Source: JAHFOW01 sp046350595 (GTDB taxonomy: Bacteria > Planctomycetota > Brocadiia > Brocadiales > Brocadiaceae). From it: DNA of 11,891 nt. Made by a program: the position numbers and the translations under genes. The notes below the pieces were generated by a model that did not search any database, was not told where the DNA came from, and worked only from the letters and a program-made list of their open reading frames with translations. The stretch spans positions 1 to 11,891 of the forward strand of contig JAXMAC010000103.1 in NCBI GenBank assembly GCA_046350595.1. The letters are read 5' to 3'. Every line of letters starts with the position of its first letter. Within the stretch, counting starts at the first letter, position 1. Positions 1 to 5,066 of the stretch are shown piece by piece.

Positions 1-652
1 GAGGCATACATAGACTTGATGTCTCAGTGGTGGACACAATGGAACATTGAGGTATTGGCCTATTGCCTGATGCCAAACCATGTACACCTGATTGCAGTTC
101 CGCCTTCTGAAAAGGCGCTTAGTCAGGCAATTGTCGAAGCGCATCGGCGCTACACGCGCCGCGTAAACTTCCGGGAAGGCTGGAGAGGACACCTATGGCA
201 AGGACGTTTTGCCTCTTTTTCAATGGACAAAACCCATCTGTACGTAGCCGCACACTCTGTTGAACTGAATCCTGTAAGGGCAAATTTGGTTAAGAAACCA
301 CAGGAGTTGTGTAGGATGGGTGAAGCGGAGCGCACCCATCAATAAAAAATGGTTGAAATAATACCGATGTGTATGCCGTATTTGGAGATTGTGTCGAAAG
401 GTTTTCGATGGGTTCGCTCCGCTTAACCCATCCTACTTTACTCCGTTGCTTGAAATGTTTGGCGAGTGGAGTAATTTTCTTTCCAGAGGCCTATCGGATG
501 AAGAAGTCAAAAAGTTTCGATGTCACGAGCGAACCGGGAGACCTCTTGGCACGGAGAGTTTTTTAGCATGTCTTGAAAATGTACTTGGTAGAATACTCCG
601 TAAACAGAAACCTGGCACAAAGGTGACTCAAAAGAAAAATAAGAATCTCTAA
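1..652 (+). pseudogene. REP-associated tyrosine transposase (RAYT, Y1/HUH), interrupted, left end off window
   Basis: RAYTs are single-strand HUH nucleases related to IS200/IS605 TnpA that act on REP palindromes. The reading frame is already open at base 1, so the N-terminus lies outside the window. The HUH motif NHVHLI is encoded at 76-93, followed by HLWQGRF and then VELNPVRANLV. The position where the family has its catalytic tyrosine (RYVELNP or DYIHxNP) reads HSVELNP here, with the Ser codon at 256-258. The frame departs from the family after KKPQE (about 305) and stops at 343-345. The C-terminal part resumes in another frame at about 437 (PLLEMFGEW, then RCHERTGRPLG, then RKQKPG) and ends at 652. 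The break is filled by the palindromic insert at 311-436. A near-identical C-terminus occurs at 1884-2050. The gene is inactive on three counts: Tyr to Ser, insertion and frame change. Confidence 0.85.
311..436. repeat. 126-bp inverted pair of REP-like palindromes inside the RAYT gene
   Basis: Bases 311-340 and 407-436 are 30-bp inverted copies of each other, starting GTAGGATGGGT and ending CCATCCTAC, with two differences. Each copy is itself a hairpin with an 8-bp stem (315-322 with 333-340, and 407-414 with 425-432) around an AAGCGGAGCG-like loop. The two differing bases are partners in the same stem pair: G-C in one copy and T-A in the other. The arrangement resembles a BIME or MITE. It replaces or interrupts the central RAYT coding sequence. 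No clear target duplication is visible. Confidence 0.8.
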
Positions 653-676
653 AATTAAGTATGGTGTCCCCGAATT
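653..676 (+). repeat. Right terminal repeat of the first RAYT element
   Basis: AATTAAGTATGGTGTCCCC followed by GAATT lies directly after the RAYT stop codon at 650-652. It matches the right end of the second element (2051-2075) except for one missing G, and matches the left end at 1712-1736 in inverted form. It marks the boundary of the transposable unit. Confidence 0.75.
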
Positions 677-713
677 AATCCAAGAAGAGGTTAATTCTTT
701 TATAGGCAGTATT

Positions 714-923
714 ATGTCTTTTTGTCCGTTGGAACATTTTGAGGATAGTTTACTCCCGAAAAGAAACTATAAAATCTTAGAAACAACAAAATCAATAATT
801 TTTGTGCGCACCTATAAGTCACATACGAATAAATTTACTATCAGTTTTTCCAAAATAAAACAACGCCTTTCGGCTCCTCCGAAAATTGACGATACTCAGC
901 TTTTACAAGGAATAGTTCAATAA
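714..923 (+). CDS. Hypothetical protein, possibly the 3' part of a gene cut by the RAYT element
   Basis: I do not recognise this 69-residue reading frame. It is rich in Lys, Ile, Phe and Ser, has no signal peptide or membrane span, and ends DDTQLLQGIVQ. The frame is also open upstream of the ATG. It reads LIQEEVNSFIGSI immediately after the RAYT end repeat at 676, which looks as coding-like as the rest, so the ORF may be the tail of a gene split by the element. There is only a weak purine stretch before the ATG. It could equally be a chance ORF. It converges with the ParE toxin gene across the hairpin at 941-988. Confidence 0.25.
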   Translation: MSFCPLEHFEDSLLPKRNYKILETTKSIIFVRTYKSHTNKFTISFSKIKQRLSAPPKIDDTQLLQGIVQ

Positions 924-940
924 TAATTCTAGGATATAGC

Positions 941-988
941 GGTTGAATTCGAGTGAAAGGGCAGTCAACTTTCATCTTGCATTCAACC
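941..988. terminator. Imperfect long hairpin between convergent genes
   Basis: GGTTGAAT...TGAAAG (941-959) pairs imperfectly with CTTTCAT...ATTCAACC (969-988) around a 9-base loop. It lies between the plus-strand hypothetical ORF and the 3' end of the minus-strand toxin gene. That position suits a bidirectional terminator, but no clean T-run follows immediately on either side, so a REP-type repeat is an alternative. Confidence 0.4.
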
Positions 989-1006
989 CCTAGGCGTAGC
1001 GGTGAC

Positions 1007-1288
1007 TTACGGTCTCTTTTTTGGGTCCTGTCTGTTATCAAAGACTGAATGAATCACAATTTCATCACCTTCTATTGTATAAAATACTGAGAAGGGGAAT
1101 CTCCTGACAACACATCGCCTGAAACAGGAATATATTTTTTCATACATTTCTGGGAAACTTAGAATGTTATTCAGCGATACCTCAACACAGTCAAGAAACT
1201 CAAAGCCAAGTCCCCTTCTCTGTTTTTCGTACCACACAAACGCCAATTCAATATCGTCTTTTGCTCTATCGGTGTAACGTAGAATCAT
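1007..1288 (-). CDS. ParE/RelE-family toxin of a type II toxin-antitoxin system
   Basis: The 93-residue protein has the ParE/RelE fold pattern. An N-terminal helix hairpin (MILRYTDRAKDDIELAFVWYEKQRRGLGFEFL) leads to the strand region RRCVVRRFPFSVFYTIEGDEIVIHSVFDNRQDP, which matches the family signature RRFPYSIFY...EGDEIVV...RRDP and is the usual family length. ParE-type members poison gyrase and RelE-type members cut mRNA; which applies here cannot be read from the sequence. The ATG overlaps the antitoxin stop by four bases (ATGA, 1285-1288), so translation is coupled and this gene is second in the operon. It appears intact. Confidence 0.85.
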   Translation of the reverse strand: MILRYTDRAKDDIELAFVWYEKQRRGLGFEFLDCVEVSLNNILSFPEMYEKIYSCFRRCVVRRFPFSVFYTIEGDEIVIHSVFDNRQDPKKRP

Positions 1289-1512
1289 TTATATTTACTT
1301 CTTAACTCAGTATGTACACCTTTCCAATCATGAAGTCCTAACTTTCCATCTTTATATTCAATGTATCTTTTATCTAACTCAGCTTTTTGCCATTCTGGCA
1401 TTGGTAACTCAGCATTATATCTGGCAATATCATCCCAAATATCCTCAACTAATAGTATTTTCTCCGACAGGCACAACTTATCTATCTCTTTTACAATTTC
1501 ACTTGGCCTCAT
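1285..1512 (-). CDS. Antitoxin, putative addiction module component family
   Basis: This 75-residue acidic protein resembles the short putative addiction module component family (TIGR02574) that accompanies ParE-like toxins. It has an N-terminal helical segment (MRPSEIVKEIDKLCLSEKILLVEDIWDDI) and the diagnostic ELPMPEWQKAELDKR stretch, then a basic tail ending in KYK. An in-frame ATG three codons upstream (1519-1521) is unlikely, because the AGGAG at 1522-1526 would touch it with no spacer, whereas the ATG at 1510-1512 has a 9-base spacer. It is the first gene of the operon. It is expected to neutralise the toxin and to repress its own promoter through the palindrome just upstream. Confidence 0.8.
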   Translation of the reverse strand: MRPSEIVKEIDKLCLSEKILLVEDIWDDIARYNAELPMPEWQKAELDKRYIEYKDGKLGLHDWKGVHTELRSKYK

Positions 1513-1521
1513 TGTAAACAT

Positions 1522-1526
1522 CTCCT
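1522..1526 (-). promoter_or_regulatory. Ribosome binding site that decides the antitoxin start
   Basis: AGGAG on the minus strand lies directly against an ATG at 1519-1521 but nine bases before the ATG at 1510-1512, so the downstream ATG is preferred. Confidence 0.65.
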
Positions 1527-1537
1527 ATTTTATATTT

Positions 1538-1549
1538 TAAAACGTTTTA
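1538..1549. promoter_or_regulatory. Palindromic operator candidate of the ParE module
   Basis: TAAAACGTTTTA is a perfect 12-bp palindrome. It sits at the predicted transcription start, between the -10 box and the antitoxin ribosome binding site. Autorepression at such a position is normal for type II modules; the role here is inferred. Confidence 0.5.
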
Positions 1550-1557
1550 CAGATCTC

Positions 1558-1587
1558 ATAATACTTAGTTATGGAGTTTATAGTCAA
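1558..1587 (-). promoter_or_regulatory. Sigma-70-type promoter of the ParE toxin-antitoxin operon
   Basis: On the minus strand TTGACT (1582-1587) and TATTAT (1558-1563) are separated by 18 bases. The -10 box lies 45 bases before the chosen antitoxin start, leaving a leader of roughly 38 bases. Confidence 0.6.
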
Positions 1588-1696
1588 GTTGTTTTCCTGT
1601 TATGCATTGGTTTGATGTATAATTTAATTTTTAGTTCGAAGTGTGATTTTTTCAATACTTCAAATTTGCCCACGAAAATGGCGAAATCTCCTGACG

Positions 1697-1720
1697 CAAA
1701 ATTCCGGGCAAAATTCCGGG
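1697..1720. repeat. Tandem 12-bp repeat at the left end of the MITE-like element
   Basis: CAAAATTCCGGG occurs twice in perfect tandem (1697-1708 and 1709-1720). The second copy overlaps the start of the terminal inverted repeat. It may be a trace of insertion or slippage at the element boundary. Confidence 0.7.
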
Positions 1721-1736
1721 GACACCATACTTAATT
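1712..1736 (+). repeat. Left terminal inverted repeat of the MITE-like element
   Basis: The 25 bases are a perfect reverse complement of 2051-2075. The core GGGGACACCATACTTAATT is shared with the first RAYT copy in inverted form. Confidence 0.85.
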
Positions 1737-1771
1737 ATTGAGATTGTTTTTAAAATAGGTAAGATGTGTGC

Positions 1772-2050
1772 ATGTCCAGAATTGCTCGTGTAGTCGTACC
1801 GGAAGTTCCACATCATGTTACGCAGCGAGGAAATCGTCGTTTGCAGACATTCTTCTGAGACGAGGATTATGATTTCCTCTCAAAAGGTCTATCGGATGAG
1901 GAAGTTGAAAAATTTCGATGTCACGAGCGAACCGAGAGACCTCTTGGCACGGAGAGTTTTTTAGCATGGCTTGAAAATGTACTTGGTAGAATACTCCATA
2001 AGCAGAAACCTGGCCCAAAGGTGACTCAAAAGAAAAATAAGAATCCATGA
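1772..2050 (+). pseudogene. Internally deleted RAYT gene
   Basis: The ATG at 1772 opens MSRIARVVVPEVPHHVTQRG, the standard RAYT N-terminus. It continues to LQTFF, meets an in-frame TGA at 1856-1858 where the family has Ser, and then reads DEDY. Directly after DEDY the sequence jumps to DFLSKGLSDEEV, RCHERTERPLG and HKQKPGPKV and stops at 2048-2050. The deletion keeps the frame. The missing part corresponds to what the first copy (1-310) preserves, so the two copies together would reconstruct nearly a full protein. Identity of the C-terminal part to bases 485-652 is visibly very high. Confidence 0.85.
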
Positions 2051-2075
2051 AATTAAGTATGGTGTCCCCGGAATT
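2051..2075 (+). repeat. Right terminal inverted repeat of the MITE-like element
   Basis: It starts one base after the truncated RAYT stop and is the perfect reverse complement of 1712-1736. Confidence 0.85.
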
Positions 2076-2216
2076 CAACTGCTTGATCAGGCGGCTTTAA
2101 AAGCAGTGAGGCATTGGAGATTCCAACCCGAACGGAGAGGAGATATGCCTGTTGAATCCAAGGTAGTAATCCCTGTTAGATTCCGTCTGGAAGAATCAGA
2201 TAGAAAATCTAAGTGA
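2076..2216 (+). pseudogene. 3' fragment of a TonB-family C-terminal domain
   Basis: The frame reads QLLDQAALKAVRHWRFQPE, then PVESKVVIPVRFRLEE, and stops at 2214-2216. This is the end of the TonB C-terminal domain, whose family pattern is LLDQAALEAVRRWRFxPA...PVRF. In an intact protein this periplasmic domain contacts the TonB box of outer-membrane transporters. The membrane anchor, the proline-rich linker and the start of the domain are absent, and the sequence to the left is the MITE-like element. No start codon or ribosome site serves the fragment, so it should not be expressed as a protein. Confidence 0.75.
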
Positions 2217-2262
2217 TATGCTATCCTTCAATCAATTCTGTTGACTTATCAACATTTATTCT

Positions 2263-2290
2263 TGACGATAATAAACATTATGTTTATTAT
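2263..2290 (+). promoter_or_regulatory. Promoter of the higBA operon
   Basis: TTGACG (2263-2268) and TATTAT (2285-2290) are 16 bases apart. The predicted transcription start falls at or just before the higB ATG at 2297, which also lacks a Shine-Dalgarno sequence, so the message may be leaderless. A second TTGACT at 2241-2246 has no good -10 partner. Confidence 0.5.
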
Positions 2291-2291
2291 C
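2267..2291. promoter_or_regulatory. Operator of the higBA operon
   Basis: GATAATAAACA and TGTTTATTATC form a perfect 11-bp inverted repeat around a TTA centre. It covers the promoter spacer and the -10 box. This is where a HigA-type repressor would block its own transcription; the binding is inferred from position and symmetry. Confidence 0.65.
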
Positions 2292-2296
2292 ATTCA

Positions 2297-2578
2297 ATGA
2301 TAAAATCGTTCCGTTGCAGTGAGACACAAAAAATATTCCATCGCGAATATTCACGAAAGTTTCCGCGTGATATTCAAATGCGCGCATTTGCGAAACTCAA
2401 CGCGATTGATGCCGCCATCCATCTTAAAGATTTGCACCTCCCGCCATCAAATTGGCTTGAGGCATTGAAAGGAGAACGTAAGGGACAATATAGTATTCGA
2501 ATCAACGATCGATGGCGTATTTGTTTTGAGTGGCATAGCGGTAACGCAGAAGAGGTAGAAATTGTCGATTATCATTAA
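2297..2578 (+). CDS. higB: HigB-type toxin (RelE superfamily)
   Basis: The 93-residue protein matches the HigB/killer-protein family, whose characterised members are ribosome-dependent mRNA interferases. The start MIKSFRCSETQKIF, the middle KLNAIDAAIHLKDLHLPPSN and the ending YSIRINDRWRICFEWHSGNAEEVEIVDYH follow the family closely, including the C-terminal EIVDYH. The ATG at 2297 is chosen over the in-frame GTG at 2213 because it matches the family start and lies just after the promoter and operator. The toxin gene comes first and higA follows after 10 bases, the inverted order typical of higBA. No disruption is visible. Confidence 0.9.
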   Translation: MIKSFRCSETQKIFHREYSRKFPRDIQMRAFAKLNAIDAAIHLKDLHLPPSNWLEALKGERKGQYSIRINDRWRICFEWHSGNAEEVEIVDYH

Positions 2579-2588
2579 GGAGTTAAGT

Positions 2589-2891
2589 ATGACTAAGCAT
2601 CGTATTGCACCAATGCACCCCGGGGTATATCTGAAAGAATTACTCGATGAATTAAAAATATCACAATACCGGCTCGCACAGGATTTAGGCGTGCCAGCTA
2701 TGAGGATCAATCATGTAGTACATGGCAAACGTCCAGTAACTGCAGAGATTGCCTTGCGTTTAGGGCGCTATTTTGGTCAAAGCCCGCGCTATTGGATGAA
2801 CTTGCAATGTCGGTATGATATGGATATTGCTGAAGATTCCTTAACCGAACAGGTAGCACGTGAAGTTCAGCCATTAACGGTAGTTTTATAA
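2589..2891 (+). CDS. higA: HigA-type antitoxin, HTH XRE repressor
   Basis: This 100-residue protein is a HigA antitoxin with a lambda-repressor-type helix-turn-helix (about residues 20-75). PMHPGVYLKELLDELKISQ leads into the HTH (RLAQDLGVPAMRINHVVHGKRPVTAEIALRLGRYF), then SPRYWMNLQCRYDM, all family hallmarks. The ATG at 2589 is preceded by AAGGAG (2577-2582) with a six-base spacer; the Shine-Dalgarno overlaps the higB stop codon, giving coupled translation. An in-frame ATG at 2562 inside higB is unlikely. It should bind HigB and the palindrome at 2267-2291. Confidence 0.92.
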   Translation: MTKHRIAPMHPGVYLKELLDELKISQYRLAQDLGVPAMRINHVVHGKRPVTAEIALRLGRYFGQSPRYWMNLQCRYDMDIAEDSLTEQVAREVQPLTVVL

Positions 2892-2892
2892 T

Positions 2893-3119
2893 CCACTGTC
2901 TTGTGCTTTAGCTGAAATCGACAAAAAAGTACTAATGATAGACTTGGACCCCCAAGGTAACTTAACGATTTGTGGAATGGATGAAGAAAAATTACACAAT
3001 ATTTGGGAGGAAGAGGACTCATTTATTGATGTTATGGGATTTGATGAAACAAAGAAAAAGATCGGACAGGAAAAATTTAAGATTATAAACACTAATCCAA
3101 GGTCTATTCATTATTTACT
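2893..3119 (+). pseudogene. ParA/MinD-like partition ATPase fragment
   Basis: The frame starting right after the higA stop reads CALAEIDKKVLMIDLDPQGNLT, the Walker A' to Walker B region of ParA-type ATPases in which DLDPQGN is diagnostic. It continues through IWEEEDSFIDVMG and ends near NPRSIHYLL, where family members continue with KPT or similar. The N-terminal KGGVGKTT P-loop is absent, and the 3' two thirds is replaced by IS-like sequence from about 3120. The 5' break falls within a few bases of the higA stop codon. It cannot be a functional ATPase. Confidence 0.75.
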
Positions 3120-3785
3120 TAGCCCGACTTTCGCAATTCGCACCCCAAAACGGTTATTTTCGGACATGTATCGCCAGGAGACCCTTGATTTTAAAGGAAT
3201 GATTCTTCGAAATGGCCTGTAGCGCCGACCTACCCTCGATAGAGGCGTTTTCGGGTGAAAAGACCCCAGCAAAACAACTGGCATTGTTTCCGGATGACCG
3301 GGAAGAATTGCCGGTAATGGCTTGAGAGACCATCCGGGTGCAGTTGGACAAAATAGAATTGCGCCGTCCACGGGAATGGGAAACGTGCTGGTTGGGATTG
3401 TATTTGTGGAATCTTCTGGAACTGGACACATTTTGGAGACGGCGTTTGCCGTCAAGCCGCAAGGGGACAAGCTGGCTGAATATGCTGAAGGCGTTGACCT
3501 GTTACCGGCGGATTGATCCGGGAAGCGAATTTCGTTTTTACATGGATAGCGGTATCCCAACCGGGGATATGTTGGAAAAGATGCGTTCAAGAGGGGTTGA
3601 TTATTTGGTTGGTACTCCCAAGGGACATTTGACCCATGTTGAAAAACCATTGATCGAACAGCCCTGGATACAGGCAAATGATTGATGTTCATTTGCCAAC
3701 CACAGATGGCCATCACATTGTCTGAGCCACTATACACAGCCGGAAAAGGATGTTTCTCTCCTCAATTTTGCCTTGATCGGTGGAT
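3120..3785 (+). mobile_element. Degenerate IS1634-like insertion sequence remnant
   Basis: The remnant begins where the ParA similarity stops and ends shortly before the ATP-grasp stop codon on the other strand. Bases 3120-3211 look like a non-coding left end and the transposase remnant follows. I could not recognise terminal inverted repeats or a target duplication, so both boundaries are approximate. Confidence 0.6.
3212..3785 (+). pseudogene. IS1634/IS4-like DDE transposase, multiply broken
   Basis: From ATG 3212 the frame reads SIEAFSGEKTPAKQLALFPD, hits TGA at 3323-3325, then RVQLDKIELRRPREWETCW and LYLWNLLELDTFWRRRLP up to CYRRIDPGSEFR. It then jumps to FYMDSGIPTGDMLEKM and YLVGTPKGHLTHVEKPLIEQPW. 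The segment with the first catalytic Asp of this family (YDLTSTYFE-like) is deleted, so the jump near 3536 is an internal deletion. A second junction near 3677 changes frame and joins MIDVHLPTTDGHHIV; a one-base loss then leads to LSHYTQPEKDVSLL, the family C-terminus. There are at least two deletions, one stop and frameshifts, so it is non-functional. Confidence 0.75.
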
Positions 3786-3800
3786 TTGTGTTGCCAGGTG

Positions 3801-5066
3801 TCAACAGTGGGCGACGATAGACCTGTAAAGCTCCTGAACCACCTGCCTCGTTTCGCCGTAAATCGCCAGCCAGCATTTACCGTAAGGGAGACACCCCGTG
3901 TTGTAAGGTACGACGCCACGACCTGTGGAGGGGTCAAAGAAGAAGCGACCACAACGGCTACGAAACTCACTGAATGAACGGGCACTGGAGGCAACTGATG
4001 TGGAAAGAAACGCACCCTTCAATCCAAGTCGGCTCATCAGGATCCACGGGTAAGTGGCAGCGTTGACGCGCGCGTTGAGTTCGGCAAGAAACTGTGCAGG
4101 CTTCGCTGTGTGCGGGGAAATGTGTTCAACGAAATCGAAGCCAAAGATACCCGTATAACCTTCGCCTTGCAACCATTCTGAGAGTTTATTTGCCGACGCA
4201 ATCATCTCGGGCAGCGTGTTTGCCAGCGATGGGTAAATGTTGCCTTGATGTGTCAGGTTCGCATCCAGAATCTGGTCGGTCACGCTGGCACAGGACAGGG
4301 AGCTGCCGTCGGGTGAGATGTTGAATTGAACGTTTGGGGATACGATGACATCGAACATGACCTGAACAAGGCAAATAGGAAGTGCCTGCTGCTCGACCAG
4401 CCGCCGAAGTTTCCCGATAACATCTGTCGTGTCGCTGTTGATGACCAGAGGGGCTATGATGGGTGCGTCTTTGACACCTCGAACAATGACTTTTCCAGTC
4501 GCTCTGATCTGCCGAAGGACAGCTTCTTCAAGCAGGTGGAGATCCAGCGGCCCATCGGTCGACTCAACGATCTCGCCGGGCGCCACAGGTACACCCCGTG
4601 CGCATGCTTCCTTAAGAACTACATCCTTACGGTTAGCACGGGCTACAATGTCGTGGTTGCCCCCGAGCACGGGAATTCTTCGACCAAGCAACCGTTCCAG
4701 TTCTGCGGCAAGCACAAACTCACGTGGCGAGGCAATGTAGGGATTCAGCACGACGGAGCGCCGAAGGGGAACGAGTGTGCAGATATGTTCCAATGCCGCA
4801 CGGTCTTGTCTCAATGCTTCGGGAAGGGTGAGCCCGTTGTCTGCGGTGACAACCACACGGTCGCGATGCGGGCCAACGCCGAGCGTGCTGAGATAGTCGA
4901 GATACTCCTTGTCTACAGCGCCATGGAGGCAAACGATATCTTCGGCTCGCGCCATCAACAGGGCACGCTGGTCATACCTCCTTGCGCCCGGCAGCGTTGC
5001 GTTGAGGTCCTGCGTGCCGTCACGTGAGGTGATGTCGTGGACGAAGATATGGATAGCTTCCGTCAT
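3801..5066 (-). CDS. ATP-grasp carboxylate-amine ligase, pre-ATP-grasp (PGM1-like) type
   Basis: The 421-residue protein looks like an ATP-grasp enzyme with a pre-ATP-grasp N-terminal domain (about 1-130), similar in layout to peptide ligases such as PGM1. Such enzymes make an acyl-phosphate from a carboxylate and couple it to an amine. Visible elements are ANRKDVVLKEACARGVPV (about 144-161), GKVIVRG (191-197, nucleotide-binding lysine strand), DFV (311-313) and ELNARVNAATYP (329-340), which carries the Mg/ATP-binding Glu and Asn. The ATG at 5066 overlaps the stop of the upstream gene as ATGA (5063-5066), which favours it over the in-frame ATG at 5087. Base composition is GC-richer than the surroundings, suggesting transfer together with its partner. 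Substrates are unknown. Confidence 0.75.
   Translation of the reverse strand: MTEAIHIFVHDITSRDGTQDLNATLPGARRYDQRALLMARAEDIVCLHGAVDKEYLDYLSTLGVGPHRDRVVVTADNGLTLPEALRQDRAALEHICTLVPLRRSVVLNPYIASPREFVLAAELERLLGRRIPVLGGNHDIVARANRKDVVLKEACARGVPVAPGEIVESTDGPLDLHLLEEAVLRQIRATGKVIVRGVKDAPIIAPLVINSDTTDVIGKLRRLVEQQALPICLVQVMFDVIVSPNVQFNISPDGSSLSCASVTDQILDANLTHQGNIYPSLANTLPEMIASANKLSEWLQGEGYTGIFGFDFVEHISPHTAKPAQFLAELNARVNAATYPWILMSRLGLKGAFLSTSVASSARSFSEFRSRCGRFFFDPSTGRGVVPYNTGCLPYGKCWLAIYGETRQVVQELYRSIVAHC

Larger units (their letters stand above)
1712..2075 (+). mobile_element. MITE-like deletion derivative of a RAYT element
   Basis: A 364-bp unit is bounded by perfect 25-bp inverted repeats (1712-1736 and 2051-2075), starting AATTCCGGGGACACC and ending GGTGTCCCCGGAATT. 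Inside is a RAYT gene reduced to its first 32 and last roughly 60 codons, with the HUH and tyrosine core deleted. It cannot encode a transposase, so any mobility would depend on a full-length relative elsewhere. The right end matches the sequence after the RAYT remnant at 653-676. Its insertion coincides with the loss of the upstream part of the TonB gene that follows. Confidence 0.8.

Noticed and set aside
311..436. CRISPR-like repeats
   Set aside because: There are only two copies, they are inverted and not direct, and there is no regular spacer series.
1818..2078. Minus-strand reading frame of 86 codons across the MITE
   Set aside because: It runs through the terminal repeat and is antisense to recognisable RAYT sequence.
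3111..3737. Minus-strand frame of 208 codons over the IS remnant
   Set aside because: The plus strand carries the recognisable transposase segments; the minus protein is proline/serine-rich noise.
4326..5027. Long plus-strand frame opposite the ATP-grasp gene
   Set aside because: It is an antisense shadow in GC-rich DNA; the minus-strand frame carries recognisable ATP-grasp motifs.
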